Part shown: one piece after another, positions 50,701 through 58,977 of the stretch
Layout: every line of letters starts with the position of its first letter
How positions within the stretch are numbered: the stretch's first letter is position 1
Assembly (NCBI RefSeq): GCF_011758655.1
Contig: NZ_JAAMPA010000001.1
Location: 2,666,001 to 2,730,000 of the forward strand
Reading direction: 5' to 3'
DNA from: Modestobacter marinus
GTDB taxonomy: Bacteria > Actinomycetota > Actinomycetes > Mycobacteriales > Geodermatophilaceae
DNA: 64,000 nucleotides
Made by a program: the position numbers and the translations under genes
Notes under the pieces: generated by a model
The model's input: the letters and a program-made list of their open reading frames with translations, nothing else
Database searches by the model: none
Told to the model about the DNA's origin: nothing

Positions 50701-52326
50701 CCCGCGGTCGGGGATCGTGCCGCCGCTGGTGACCGCCAGCCGCTGGGCGCCGGCGCGGGCGGTGAGGGTGTCGGTGACCCGGTCCCAGGTCAGCCGGGGC
50801 CGCAGCTCGGCGAAGGCGTCGGAGGGGTAGCGGCCGGCCAGCATGTCCAGCACCGCGTGCAGCGCGGCGTCCGGCAGCGAGGCGAAGGCGGCCGAGCGGC
50901 GCAGCACGGCGGCGACCTCGTCGACGGTGCGCGGCCGCTCGGAGACCATGGCCACGATCTGCTGGGCCAGCACGTCGAGCGGGTTGCGCAGGTACCGGGT
51001 CGACTCGATGGCCCCGGCCCGCATCCGCTCGGCGACGACGGCGCTCTGCACCAGGTCACCCCGGAACTTCGGGAAGATGACGCCCTCGCTGACCGCACCC
51101 ACCTGGTGGCCGGCGCGGCCCACCCGCTGCAGCCCGGCGGCGACGTTCGGCGGCGACTCGACCTGGACGACCAGGTCGACGGCGCCCATGTCGATGCCCA
51201 GCTCCAGCGACGAGGTGGCGACCACCGCCGGCAGCTGCCCGGACTTGAGCGCCTCCTCGACCACCGCACGCTGCTCCCGGGAGACCGAGCCGTGGTGCGC
51301 GGAGGCGACCGGCTTGACGTCCGCCGGCAGCCCACCGCCGGAGCCGGCCTGCGCCATCAGCTCGGCCGGGTTCGCGCCGTGCGGCATCGGCTCGCCGGTG
51401 GCGCGCTCGTAGGCGAGCTCGTTCAGCCGGCTGGTCAGCCGCTCGGCCAGCCGGCGGGAGTTGGCGAACACGATGGTGCTGCGGTGGCCCTCGATCAGGT
51501 CGAGCACCCGCTCCTCGACCGCCGGCCAGATCGACGTCCGCGGCTGGTTGCCGGCGGCGGACCCCTCCAGCTCGCCGGTGGGCTGCCCCAGCTGGCTCAT
51601 GTCCTCGACCGGGACGACGACCGACAGGTCCCACTGCTTGGTCGACGGCGGGGCGACGACCTGCACCGGGCGGCCCCCGGCGAGGAAGGTCGAGACCTCC
51701 TCGATCGGCCGCACCGTCGCCGACAACCCGATCCGCTGTGCCGGGCGCTCCAGCAGCTCGTCGAGCCGGTCGAGGGAGACCGCCAGGTGCGCGCCGCGCT
51801 TGCTGCCGCAGACGGCGTGCACCTCGTCGAGGATCACCGTCTCGACGCCCCGCAGCGACTCCCGCGCCTGGCTGGTGAGCAGGAGGAACAACGACTCGGG
51901 GGTGGTGATCAGGATGTCCGGCGGGCGCTTGGCGAACAGCCGCCGCTCGTCGGCCGGGGTGTCCCCGGAACGGATGCCGACGCTGATCTCCGGACGCGCT
52001 TGCCCCAGCCGGGCGGCGGCCTGGCCGATCCCGGTCAGCGGCGCACGGAGGTTGCGCTCGACGTCGACCGCCAGCGCCTTGAGCGGGGACACGTAGAGCA
52101 CCCGGCAGCGGGCGAGAGGGTCCTCCGGCGGCGGGGTGGCGGCCAGCCGGTCCAGCGACCACAGGAAGGCCGCCAGGGTCTTGCCCGACCCGGTGGGGGC
52201 GACGACCAGCGCGTGCTCGCCGCTGCTGATCGCCGTCCAGGCGCCCTCCTGGGCCGCGGTCGGCTGCTCGAACGCACCGGTGAACCACGCCTGGGTGGGC
52301 GCGGAGAAACGCTCGAGAGCGGACAC
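47719..52326 (-). CDS. lhr: Lhr-type ATP-dependent DNA helicase
   Basis: Superfamily-2 3'-5' helicase of 1,535 residues, the full-length Lhr form. Walker A APTGSGKT at 43-50, motif II DEVH at 167-170, LSATV and the helicase C domain with VATSSLELGIDMGAVDLV and QRVGRAGHQ follow; the remaining 900 residues form the winged-helix, beta-barrel and C-terminal modules of the Lhr core and CTD. Mycobacterial Lhr is DNA-damage inducible in the mitomycin C regulon and is genetically linked with nei2; the same neighbourhood is seen here. GTG 52326, TAG stop at 47719. A very long opposite-strand frame over the same region is a GC-skew shadow. Confidence 0.95.
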   Translation of the reverse strand: MSALERFSAPTQAWFTGAFEQPTAAQEGAWTAISSGEHALVVAPTGSGKTLAAFLWSLDRLAATPPPEDPLARCRVLYVSPLKALAVDVERNLRAPLTGIGQAAARLGQARPEISVGIRSGDTPADERRLFAKRPPDILITTPESLFLLLTSQARESLRGVETVILDEVHAVCGSKRGAHLAVSLDRLDELLERPAQRIGLSATVRPIEEVSTFLAGGRPVQVVAPPSTKQWDLSVVVPVEDMSQLGQPTGELEGSAAGNQPRTSIWPAVEERVLDLIEGHRSTIVFANSRRLAERLTSRLNELAYERATGEPMPHGANPAELMAQAGSGGGLPADVKPVASAHHGSVSREQRAVVEEALKSGQLPAVVATSSLELGIDMGAVDLVVQVESPPNVAAGLQRVGRAGHQVGAVSEGVIFPKFRGDLVQSAVVAERMRAGAIESTRYLRNPLDVLAQQIVAMVSERPRTVDEVAAVLRRSAAFASLPDAALHAVLDMLAGRYPSDAFAELRPRLTWDRVTDTLTARAGAQRLAVTSGGTIPDRGLFGVFLVSGAGANGGRRVGELDEEMVYESRVGDVFLLGSSSWRIEEITHDRVLVSPAPGQPGKMPFWHGDTLGRPLELGRALGAFLREVGSATPEAGTERARAAGLDAWGASNLFAYLAEQKAATGHLPDDRTLLVERFRDELGDWRLVVHSPFGAQVNAPWALVLAARLRERYGVDVASMHSDDGIVLRLPDTTGEAPEADLALLDPDDVEREVTAEVGNSALFASRFRECAARALLLPRRDPRRRTPLWQQRQRAAQLLSVASEFSSFPITLEAVREVLQDVYDVPGLVELMSDVRARRVRLVDVQTQTASPFAQSLLFGYVGQFIYEGDAPLAERRAQALALDTGLLAELLGRSELRELLDADAMAEVEAELQRLPEQRHPRDADGASDLLRGIGDLTVAEAAARGVPADWLSELVAARRALVVRIAGEERYVAIEDAGRLRDALGTALPVGVPEVFTEPVADPLGDLIGRYARTHGPFAPPEVAARLGLGVAVVTATVQRLVGTGRLVTGEFRPGGIGQEWCDAEVLRSIRRRSLAKLRQEVEPVPVDTLARFTPSWQSVGGRMRGVDGVLAVVEQLAGALVPASALESLVLPSRVQGYSPAMLDELTSAGEVLWAGAGGLSGGDGWVTLVPADLAPLLLPEPPGGAATEGGVGQLLLDELAGGQALFFRALSDRVGATDDTALAEEVWDLVWAGALTNDTLAPLRVRLSGGGTHKRQPAAPRARLDRSRYGRTRLGRPAMPSRTGPPTMAGRWSRLPDLEANATKRTTARAEALLERHGVLTRGAVQAEQVTGGFSAVYPVLRAFEENGRARRGYFVETLGAAQFGTPGSVDRLRSFASPDRVPAGPVVLAATDPANVYGAALPWPERPVSSADSAADGPAVDLGEGTGSRKTGHRAGRKAGALVVLVDGELVLYVERGGKTLLSWTEEETVLKEAATALSGAVASGALGRMIVQKADGASVHESGPLTAALQAAGFAATPRGLRLRS

Positions 52327-52373
52327 GCGACCAGTGTCCACGCGGGTACGACAGTTCGCCGGGGGCCGGCAGT

Positions 52374-53138
52374 TCAGTCCGGACGGCGGGCCTCGATCAG
52401 GTAGCGCTGCGACCACGACACGAAGACGCCGTCCCGCTCGATCCGGCGGTGGACCTCCGCGAGCTGCGGCCGGTACCGCTCGACCGAGAAGCCCGGCACC
52501 GTCCAGACCACCTTGCGCAGGAAGTGCACGACCGCGCCGACGTCGGAGAACTCCACCCGGCACCGCCGGACCCGGAGGTCGACCACCTGCAGGCCGGCGG
52601 CCCGGGCGGCCGCGGCGGCCAGTTCGGCGGTGGGCTGGTCGGGGCCGGGCCGGGGACCCAGCAGCGCGTCGGCCAGCACCCGGTGGGTGCCCGAGCCGAT
52701 GCCCTGGCACAGGTGGGTGCCGCCGGGGGAGAGGACGCGGGTGATCTCGTCCCAGCGCTGGACGGTGGGGTGTCGGCTGCTGACCAGGTCGAAGGCGGCG
52801 TCGGGGAAGGGGAACGGGCCGTCGTCCGCCGCCTCGGCCACCTCGGCGCCCCACGCCGCCAGGCGCAGCCGGGCCAGGGCGAGGTTCGGTGACCACGACT
52901 CCGTGGCCGCCACGCGCCCGGGGGGCCGTGCGGGCCGGGCCAGCGCCCCGGCGTACACCTCGCCGCCGCCGGTCTGCAGGTCCAGCGACCGCGAGGCGTG
53001 CCCCAGCCGGTCGGCCAGGAGGCCGGCGTAGCCCCAGGGCGGTCGCTCCTCGGTCGCCCGGCCGCTGAACCAGGAGAAGTCCCATCCCTCGGTCGGCACG
53101 GCTTCGCCCTCGGCGACGAGCTCCTCGAACGTGCGCAC
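52374..53138 (-). CDS. Class I SAM-dependent methyltransferase
   Basis: 254 residues from GTG 53138 (an ATG at 53189 would add 17 residues). RTFEELVAEGEAVPTEGWDFSWFSGRATEERPPWGYA is a conserved actinobacterial N-terminus; LDLQTGGGEVYAGAL is the SAM-binding motif I, VAATESWSPNLALARLRL motif II, and DGPFPFPDAAFDLVSSRHPT the acidic/aromatic motif IV region. The substrate is unknown. It is convergent with nothing and 47 bases from lhr, on the same strand, so it may be co-transcribed with lhr. Confidence 0.85.
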   Translation of the reverse strand: MRTFEELVAEGEAVPTEGWDFSWFSGRATEERPPWGYAGLLADRLGHASRSLDLQTGGGEVYAGALARPARPPGRVAATESWSPNLALARLRLAAWGAEVAEAADDGPFPFPDAAFDLVSSRHPTVQRWDEITRVLSPGGTHLCQGIGSGTHRVLADALLGPRPGPDQPTAELAAAAARAAGLQVVDLRVRRCRVEFSDVGAVVHFLRKVVWTVPGFSVERYRPQLAEVHRRIERDGVFVSWSQRYLIEARRPD

Positions 53139-53240
53139 CGCACCAGGGTGACCGTCCGTCGACGAGTCGACGAGCGGATTCGTCGACATGGGGACCGGGG
53201 CGAATGACACTGGTGTCATCCGGTCGGCCAGGGGGCAGCC

Positions 53241-53465
53241 ATGCAGCGCACGGCGGTGCAGTCGTCCAACATCGCGACCGTCGGGTACGACGAGGAGCAG
53301 CAGCTGCTCGAGCTCGTCTTCCGCGACGGCCGCGTCTACCACTTCCTCGAGGTGCCGCCCGAGCGCGTGCTGTCGCTGCTCCGGGCGGAGAGCAAGGGCC
53401 GCTTCTTCAACGCCGAGATCAAGCCGGTCTTCGACTACCGGGCTGTCGGTCGACGCTGGGGTTGA
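53241..53465 (+). CDS. KTSC domain-containing small protein
   Basis: 74 residues, almost entirely the KTSC domain: SSNIATVGYDEEQQLLELVFRDGRVYHFLEVPPERV and ESKGRFFNAEIKPVFDYR. The domain is named for conserved residues and is found alone or fused to lysyl-tRNA synthetase-like and other proteins; its function is unknown. ATG 53241 with GGGGGCAGCC upstream. It starts 15 bases before the acyl-CoA dehydrogenase gene and may share its transcript. Confidence 0.85.
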   Translation: MQRTAVQSSNIATVGYDEEQQLLELVFRDGRVYHFLEVPPERVLSLLRAESKGRFFNAEIKPVFDYRAVGRRWG

Positions 53466-53480
53466 GCCAGACTGCGTGGC

Positions 53481-54626
53481 ATGCGTCACAGCTTGTACGA
53501 GGCCGACCACGAGGACTTCCGGCAGAGCGTGCGGGCGTGGCTGGAGAAGGAGGTCGCGCCCTTCCACGACGACTGGGAGCGCGCCGGCATCGTGCCGCGG
53601 GAGCTGTGGACGGCGGCCGGCGCCCAGGGGCTGCTGGGCATCGGCGTGGCCGAGCGCCACGGCGGCGGTGGGGTGCGCGACTTCCGCTGGTCCTGCGTGC
53701 TCAGCGAGGAGCTGGTCCGGATCGGTGCCAGCGGCGTCGGCTTCGGGCTGCACAACGACGTCGTCGGGCCCTACCTGCAGGACCTCGCCACCGAGGAGCA
53801 GCAGGAGCGCTGGCTGCCCGGCTTCTGCACCGGTGAGCTGATCACCGCCATCGCGATGACCGAGCCGGGCGCCGGCAGCGATCTGCAGGGCATCGCCACG
53901 ACCGCGCGCCGGGACGGCGGGCACTGGGTGCTCAACGGCTCGAAGACCTTCATCACCAACGGCATCAACGCCGACCTGGTCGTCGTCGTGGCGCGCACCG
54001 ACCCCGAGGCGCCCGGCTCCCGGGGCCTCAGCCTGCTGGTCGTCGAGCGCGGCATGGCCGGCTTCACCCGAGGGCGCAACCTGGACAAGGTCGGGTTGAA
54101 GGCACAGGACACCGCGGAGCTGTTCTTCGACGACGTCCGCGTCCCGGCTGCCAACCTGCTGGGCACCGAGGGACACGGCTTCGCCCACCTGATGCAGAAC
54201 CTGCCGCAGGAGCGGCTGCACATCGCGGTCTCCGCGGTGGCCGCGGCCGAGACCGTGCTCGCGCTGACCGTCGAGTACGTGACCACCCGGACGGCGTTCG
54301 GCCGGCCGATCGGCTCCTTCCAGAACTCCCGCTTCGTCCTCGCCGAGCTGCAGACGGAGGTGACGATCGCGCGGACCTTCGTCGACGAGTGCGTGCGCCA
54401 GCTCGACAGCGGCGACCTCACCGCCACCGACGCCGCGATGGCCAAGTGGTGGACGACGGAGCTGCAGAACAAGGTCGCCGACCGGTGCCTGCAGCTGCAC
54501 GGCGGCTACGGCTACATGAGCGAGTACCGGGTCTCCAAGGCCTGGCGGGACGCCCGGGTGCAGTCGATCTACGGCGGCACCAACGAGATCATGAAGGAGA
54601 TCGTCGGGCGCTCGATGGGCCTCTGA
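53481..54626 (+). CDS. Acyl-CoA dehydrogenase
   Basis: FAD-dependent alpha,beta-dehydrogenation of an acyl-CoA, passing electrons to ETF. 381 residues with the family signatures AMTEPGAGSDLQGIATTA (FAD/substrate loop, about residues 130-147) and LQLHGGYGYMSEYRVSKAWRDARVQSIYGGTNEIMKEIVGR near the C-terminus, where the catalytic Glu lies in GGTNE. Acyl specificity cannot be read reliably. ATG 53481 has only a weak SD. It is not in an obvious beta-oxidation cluster. Confidence 0.93.
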   Translation: MRHSLYEADHEDFRQSVRAWLEKEVAPFHDDWERAGIVPRELWTAAGAQGLLGIGVAERHGGGGVRDFRWSCVLSEELVRIGASGVGFGLHNDVVGPYLQDLATEEQQERWLPGFCTGELITAIAMTEPGAGSDLQGIATTARRDGGHWVLNGSKTFITNGINADLVVVVARTDPEAPGSRGLSLLVVERGMAGFTRGRNLDKVGLKAQDTAELFFDDVRVPAANLLGTEGHGFAHLMQNLPQERLHIAVSAVAAAETVLALTVEYVTTRTAFGRPIGSFQNSRFVLAELQTEVTIARTFVDECVRQLDSGDLTATDAAMAKWWTTELQNKVADRCLQLHGGYGYMSEYRVSKAWRDARVQSIYGGTNEIMKEIVGRSMGL

Positions 54627-54687
54627 GCCGGTCGTCCTGCGGGTCCGACACCCCCTGCGAACGGGCGCCGTCGGGCACACTCACCCG

Positions 54688-55962
54688 GTGACCCGACCGG
54701 CGCTGTCCCTGCCCGACCAGGCCGTCGTCCAGCGCCGCACGCTGGCGGTGCTGTCCACGGGCGTGGCCCTCGGTGGGCTCGGCGTGACGATCGGCATCAC
54801 GGTCGGGGGGCTGCTCGCCCGGGACGTCGCCGGGAGCGACGCCGCCGCGGGGCTCGGGCAGACGGCGAGCGTCCTGGGCGCTGCCCTGATCGCCGTCCCG
54901 CTGGCCCAGGTCAGCGACCGGTACGGCCGGCGCGCCGGCCTCTCCCTCGGCTACGCGGTCGCGGTCGTCGGTGCCCTGGTCGTCGTCGCGGCCGCGGCGC
55001 TGTCCTCGCTGCTGCTCCTGCTCGTCGGCCTCTTCCTGTTCGGGGCCGCCACCACGAGCGGCCTGCAGGCCCGGTACGCCGCAGCCGACCTCGCCGCACC
55101 CGAGCATCGCGGTCGTGCGCTGTCCCTGGTCGTGTGGGCGACCACGATCGGCTCGGTGCTCGGGCCCAACCTGGCCGGCCCGGCCGACGACCTGGGGCGC
55201 GCCCTCGGGCTGCCGGGGCTGGGCGGGGCGTTCGTGCTGTCCATCGCGGTGTTCGCGGTCGTCGTCCTCGGGGTGCTCCTGCTGCTCCGCCCCGACCCGC
55301 TGCTGCTCGCCCGGCAGTTCAGCGCGGCGACCCGTCCGGCCGGGGCGCCGTCACTGCGATCGGGCTCGGCGGCGGCCCTGCGCGCCGTGTGGGCCACCCC
55401 CGGCGGACGGCTGGGACTGACCGCCGTCGTCGTCTCGCACGCGGTGATGGTCGGGCTGATGGTGATGACCCCGGTGCACATGGGCGCCGGCCACTCCGCG
55501 GCCGACGGGACGACGTTGCGGGTGATCGGCCTGGTCATCAGCGTGCACGTGGCCGGCATGTACCTGTTCTCCCCGGTGGTCGGCTGGCTCGCCGACCGGG
55601 CCGGGCGGGCGGCGACGGTCGCGCTGGGTGGCGTGCTGCTCCTGCTCGCCGCCGTCGTCGCGGGCACGGCGCCGCCGGGGGCCGCCCTCCAGCTGGGCGT
55701 CGGGCTGTTCCTGCTCGGGCTGGGCTGGTCCTGCGGGCTGGTCGCCGGGTCGACCCTGGTCACCGAGTCCGTGTCCGCCGAGGTCCGCCCGTCGGCGCAG
55801 GGCGCGACCGACCTGCTCATGGGCCTGGGCGCGGCCCTCGCCGGCGCGCTGGGTGGCCCGCTGCTCGCCCTCGGCGGCTTCGGGCTCGTGGCGGCGGTGT
55901 CCGCAGCGCTGATCGGCCCGCTGGTCGTGGTGTGGCTCCGGGCCCGGCTCAGCGCTGGCTGA
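54688..55962 (+). CDS. Major facilitator superfamily transporter
   Basis: 424 residues with 12 predicted transmembrane helices split 6+6 by a central loop at about 205-225. The loop 2-3 motif AQVSDRYGRRAGLSLGYA is the classic MFS motif A (GxxxDRxGRR), and the mirrored VGWLADRAGRAATVALGG is in the second half. Ligand unknown. GTG 54688; the preceding gene ends 61 bases upstream. Confidence 0.9.
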   Translation: MTRPALSLPDQAVVQRRTLAVLSTGVALGGLGVTIGITVGGLLARDVAGSDAAAGLGQTASVLGAALIAVPLAQVSDRYGRRAGLSLGYAVAVVGALVVVAAAALSSLLLLLVGLFLFGAATTSGLQARYAAADLAAPEHRGRALSLVVWATTIGSVLGPNLAGPADDLGRALGLPGLGGAFVLSIAVFAVVVLGVLLLLRPDPLLLARQFSAATRPAGAPSLRSGSAAALRAVWATPGGRLGLTAVVVSHAVMVGLMVMTPVHMGAGHSAADGTTLRVIGLVISVHVAGMYLFSPVVGWLADRAGRAATVALGGVLLLLAAVVAGTAPPGAALQLGVGLFLLGLGWSCGLVAGSTLVTESVSAEVRPSAQGATDLLMGLGAALAGALGGPLLALGGFGLVAAVSAALIGPLVVVWLRARLSAG

Positions 55963-55980
55963 GCCCGGCGCCGGCCGAGG

Positions 55981-56094
55981 TCAGCGCCGGTTGAGGTAAT
56001 CCCGCGCCAGCAGGACCAGGAGCGTGATCATGGCGCCCACGAGGGCGATCTGCAGGACGAGGTCCCAGGTGGGCGAGCCGGTGCTGGGGACCAT
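55981..56094 (-). CDS. Small single-span membrane protein, 37 residues (possible)
   Basis: ATG 56094 to TGA 55981 encodes MVPSTGSPTWDLVLQIALVG followed by AMITLLVLLARDYLNRR: a short polar N-terminus, one hydrophobic helix of about 19 residues and a basic tail, consistent with an N-out/C-in micro-membrane protein. It lies opposite DUF3046 upstream of recA. The frame uses GC3-rich codons like its neighbours. No convincing SD is visible, so expression is uncertain. Confidence 0.45.
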   Translation of the reverse strand: MVPSTGSPTWDLVLQIALVGAMITLLVLLARDYLNRR

Positions 56095-56160
56095 GCGTCG
56101 AGCGTAGGGCGCGGAGGGAGCCGGGCGCACGGGTCAGCGCGCGGTGGGTACCGTCGAGGT

Positions 56161-56355
56161 GTGCGGCTGCAGGAGTTCTGGTCCCGGATGGAGCGCCAGT
56201 TCGGCGCGATCCGTGCGCAGAGCGTCGCCAGCGACCACGTCTTCGGCCCGCTGGGCGGGCGCACCGCCGCCGAGGCGATCGAGGCGGGCGTACCGGTGCG
56301 CACGGTCTGGCTGGAGATCTGCAAGGAGTACGACGTCCCGCCGAAGGACCGCTGA
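56161..56355 (+). CDS. DUF3046 domain-containing protein
   Basis: 64 residues, the full DUF3046 family length, with MRLQEFWSRMERQFGAIRAQSVASDHVFGPLGGRTAAEAIEAG and VWLEICKEYDVP. The family is found just upstream of recA in many actinobacteria and has no known function. GTG 56161. Here an NmrA/HxlR pair lies between it and recA. Confidence 0.9.
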   Translation: MRLQEFWSRMERQFGAIRAQSVASDHVFGPLGGRTAAEAIEAGVPVRTVWLEICKEYDVPPKDR

Positions 56356-56376
56356 GCCCCTCGGCGGGACGCGACC

Positions 56377-57234
56377 TCAGCCCGCCAGGACGGTGCGGAC
56401 GTGCTCGGCGAGCGGCGTGGTCGGACGGCCGATGAGCTCCGACAGCGCGGTGCTGCCGGTGTCCAGGGCCCCCTGGGCGATCGACCGGTCGAGGCCGACG
56501 ATGAACTCGGCGGTCTCCTGCGGCAGGCCCTGACCGAGCAGGGACTGCACGTGCTCCTCGGCGGTGAGGTCGCGGTAGGTCACGTCCCGGCCGGTCTGCG
56601 CGGCGACGACGCCGGCGAGGTCGGCCAGGGTGAACGCCTGGTCCCCACCCAGCTCGAGGACGCCCGGCCGGGGCGCCGCGGCGGTGAGGACGGCGACCGC
56701 GCCGGCTGCGAAGTCGGCCCGCGTCGCCGCCGCGATCCGCCCGGCGCCCGAGCTGCCGGCGACCTCGCCGGTCTCGGCAGCCGTGCGGATCTGCTGGTCG
56801 TAGTTCTCCAGGTACCAGTTGTTCCGCAGCACCACCGCCGGGACGCCGACCTCGGCGATCAGCCGCTCGGTGGCGGCGTGCTCGGGGGCCAGCGGGAGCG
56901 AGGTGTCGTCGGCCTTGGGTGCGCTGGTGTAGACGACCAGCTCGACGCCGGCTGCCCGGGCCGCCCGCAGCACGTTGCCGTGCTGGGTGACCCGCTGGCC
57001 GACCTCGCTGCCGGAGACCAGCAACAGCCGGTCGGTGCCCTGCAGGGCGGTCTGGAGGCTCGCCGGGTCGCCGTACTCCGCCTGGCGGACCTGCACCCCG
57101 CGGGCGGCGAGGTCGGCGGCCTTCTCGGGGGTGCGGACGACGGCGACGACCTCGCCGGCGGGGACGCCGGCGTCGAGCAGTCCGGTGACGACGAGCCGGC
57201 CGAGCTGGCCGCTGGCTCCGGTGACGGTGATCAA
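56377..57234 (-). CDS. NmrA/QorB-like NAD(P)-dependent oxidoreductase
   Basis: 285 residues, starting with TTG at 57234: ITVTGASGQLGRLVVTGLL is the NAD(P)-binding GxxGxxG; EYGDPASLQTALQGTDRLLLVSGSEVG, VYTSAPKADDTSLPLAPEH and NNWYLENY follow the NmrA/quinone-reductase-2 pattern. The TTG was chosen because GGAGGA lies exactly six bases before it; upstream in-frame starts lack an SD. It is divergent from an HxlR regulator, the usual arrangement of quinone/thiol-stress QorB/QorR-type pairs. Confidence 0.85.
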   Translation of the reverse strand: MITVTGASGQLGRLVVTGLLDAGVPAGEVVAVVRTPEKAADLAARGVQVRQAEYGDPASLQTALQGTDRLLLVSGSEVGQRVTQHGNVLRAARAAGVELVVYTSAPKADDTSLPLAPEHAATERLIAEVGVPAVVLRNNWYLENYDQQIRTAAETGEVAGSSGAGRIAAATRADFAAGAVAVLTAAAPRPGVLELGGDQAFTLADLAGVVAAQTGRDVTYRDLTAEEHVQSLLGQGLPQETAEFIVGLDRSIAQGALDTGSTALSELIGRPTTPLAEHVRTVLAG

Positions 57235-57267
57235 GGGGACTCCTCCGAGTGCTTCCTGGCTGGGGGG

Positions 57268-57286
57268 CACTTACGAAAAGTGAGTG
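57268..57286. promoter_or_regulatory. Operator-like inverted repeat between NmrA and HxlR genes
   Basis: CACTTAC (57268-57274) and GTGAGTG (57280-57286) form an inverted repeat with one mismatch around GAAAA, within the 80-base divergent gap. HxlR-family sensors such as QorR and YodB bind similar TAC(T)TA-type palindromes. Confidence 0.6.
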
Positions 57287-57314
57287 CTGGCTCGTCGGAC
57301 GGTACCCTGGCCGC

Positions 57315-57725
57315 ATGAGCGAGGCGGCCGGGGGTGCGGGGGAGCAGACGGTCGAGGAGCTGGTGGCCGACGTCTTCCGGCGCGCCTGCGCCTCCCGCGA
57401 GGCGCTGGAGCACGTGACCGGCAAGTGGTCGCTGCTGGCGCTGTCGGCCCTGGCCGAGTCCCCCCACCGGTTCGGCGAGCTGCGTCGCCGGATCGAGGGG
57501 GTGAGCGAGCGGATGCTGGCGCAGAGCCTGCAGACCCTGGAGCGGGACGGCTGGGTGCACCGCGAGGTGCGGTCGGCGATCCCCCCGCACGTGGAGTACC
57601 GGCTGACCGAGGACGGTGCTGCCCTGGTGCCCCACCTGCTGGGGCTCATCTCCTTCGTCGAGGCGCGGATGCCGGCCGTGCAGGCGGCCCGGGCCTCCGC
57701 CGACGAGGTCCGCCGGCCCCGCTGA
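57315..57725 (+). CDS. HxlR family transcriptional regulator
   Basis: 136 residues. The HxlR winged helix runs from about 28 to 115: [59 protein letters not shown] single N-terminal cysteine (C25, in [11 protein letters not shown]) is at the position of the redox-sensing Cys of QorR/YodB-type members. ATG 57315. It most likely represses the divergent oxidoreductase through the palindrome at 57268 and releases on oxidation by quinones or disulfide stress (inference). Confidence 0.88.
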   Translation: MSEAAGGAGEQTVEELVADVFRRACASREALEHVTGKWSLLALSALAESPHRFGELRRRIEGVSERMLAQSLQTLERDGWVHREVRSAIPPHVEYRLTEDGAALVPHLLGLISFVEARMPAVQAARASADEVRRPR

Positions 57726-57794
57726 CCGCGCTGTCCGGGTGGGCGCCGAGGGCGCTGGACGGTGGGACGCGCCGATCCGGGCGTGTCACTGGAA

Positions 57795-57810
57795 TCGAAC
57801 ACGTGTTCGG
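57795..57810. promoter_or_regulatory. SOS box (LexA operator) of recA
   Basis: TCGAACACGTGTTCGG contains the perfect palindrome CGAACACGTGTTCG (57796-57809), the GAACNNNNGTTC core of actinobacterial/Gram-positive LexA sites, about 120 bases before the recA ATG. Confidence 0.88.
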
Positions 57811-57931
57811 CCTACCGTGGCGTCCACAGGTCCGGGGTCCGTCCACAGGTGCACCCGTTCCGCAGAAACTGTCAGACCCCCGCCCTAGCGTCGGCGACGA
57901 CCCGCTACAGCGACATCCGAAGGTGGCCACC

Positions 57932-58969
57932 ATGGCAACGCTCGACCGCGACAAGGCCCTCGACATGGCCCTCGCCCAGATCGACAAGCAGTTCGGCAAG
58001 GGCTCCGTCATGCGCCTGGGCGACTCGCCCGAGATCGCCATGAAGGTCATCCCCACCGGCTCCGTCGCCCTCGACATCGCCCTCGGCGTCGGCGGTCTGC
58101 CCCGCGGCCGCGTCGTCGAGGTGTACGGCCCCGAGGCCTCCGGCAAGACGACGGTCGCCCTGCACGCGGTGGCCAACGCCCAGGCGGCCGGCGGCATCGT
58201 CGCCTTCATCGACGCCGAGCACGCGCTCGACCCCGACTACGCCCGGGCGATCGGCGTCGACACCGACGCACTGCTGATCAGCCAGCCCGACACCGGTGAG
58301 CAGGCGCTGGAGATCGCCGACATGCTGATCCGCTCCGGTGCGCTCGACCTCATCGTCGTCGACTCGGTGGCGGCGCTGGTGCCCCGCGCCGAGATCGAGG
58401 GCGAGATGGGTGACAGCCACGTCGGTCTGCAGGCCCGGCTGATGAGCCAGGCGCTGCGCAAGATCACCGGTGCGCTCAGCAACTCCGGTACGACCTGCAT
58501 CTTCATCAACCAGCTGCGCGAGAAGGTCGGCGTGGTCTACGGCTCGCCGGAGGTCACCACCGGTGGTCGTGCGCTGAAGTTCTACGCCTCGGTGCGGCTC
58601 GACATCCGCCGGATCGAGACCCTCAAGCAGGGCACCGACGCGGTCGGCAGCCGGGTGCGGGTCAAGATCGTCAAGAACAAGGTGGCGGCCCCGTTCAAGC
58701 AGGCCGAGCTCGACCTCATCTGGGGCCAGGGCTTCAGCCGCGAGGGTGGGCTCATCGACATGGGCGTGGAGCAGGGCTTCGTCCGCAAGTCCGGCGCTTG
58801 GTACACCTACGAGGGCGACCAGCTCGGCCAGGGCAAGGAGAACGCCCGCAACTTCCTGCGGGACAACCCCGACCTCGCCGACGAGATCGAGCGCAAGATC
58901 AAGGAGAAGCTCGGCATCGGGGTCCCCGCCGCCGCCGAGGCCCCGGCGGCTGCACCGGCCGACTTCTGA
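57932..58969 (+). CDS. recA: Recombinase A
   Basis: ATP-dependent strand-exchange protein and LexA coprotease. 345 residues. Walker [10 protein letters not shown] at 66-74, Walker [41 protein letters not shown] with L1 and L2 loops, and the C-terminal tail are all complete; no intein is present, unlike M. tuberculosis. ATG 57932 with AAGGTGGCC upstream. A LexA box controls the promoter, and recX follows after eight bases. Confidence 0.98.
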   Translation: MATLDRDKALDMALAQIDKQFGKGSVMRLGDSPEIAMKVIPTGSVALDIALGVGGLPRGRVVEVYGPEASGKTTVALHAVANAQAAGGIVAFIDAEHALDPDYARAIGVDTDALLISQPDTGEQALEIADMLIRSGALDLIVVDSVAALVPRAEIEGEMGDSHVGLQARLMSQALRKITGALSNSGTTCIFINQLREKVGVVYGSPEVTTGGRALKFYASVRLDIRRIETLKQGTDAVGSRVRVKIVKNKVAAPFKQAELDLIWGQGFSREGGLIDMGVEQGFVRKSGAWYTYEGDQLGQGKENARNFLRDNPDLADEIERKIKEKLGIGVPAAAEAPAAAPADF

Positions 58970-58977
58970 TCCCGCCG

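Noticed and set aside
47797..52404. A plus-strand open frame of over 1,500 codons across the lhr region
   Set aside because: It is the antisense shadow of lhr: composition is Gly/Arg/Ala/Asp-rich without any domain, and the minus strand encodes a full, motif-complete helicase.
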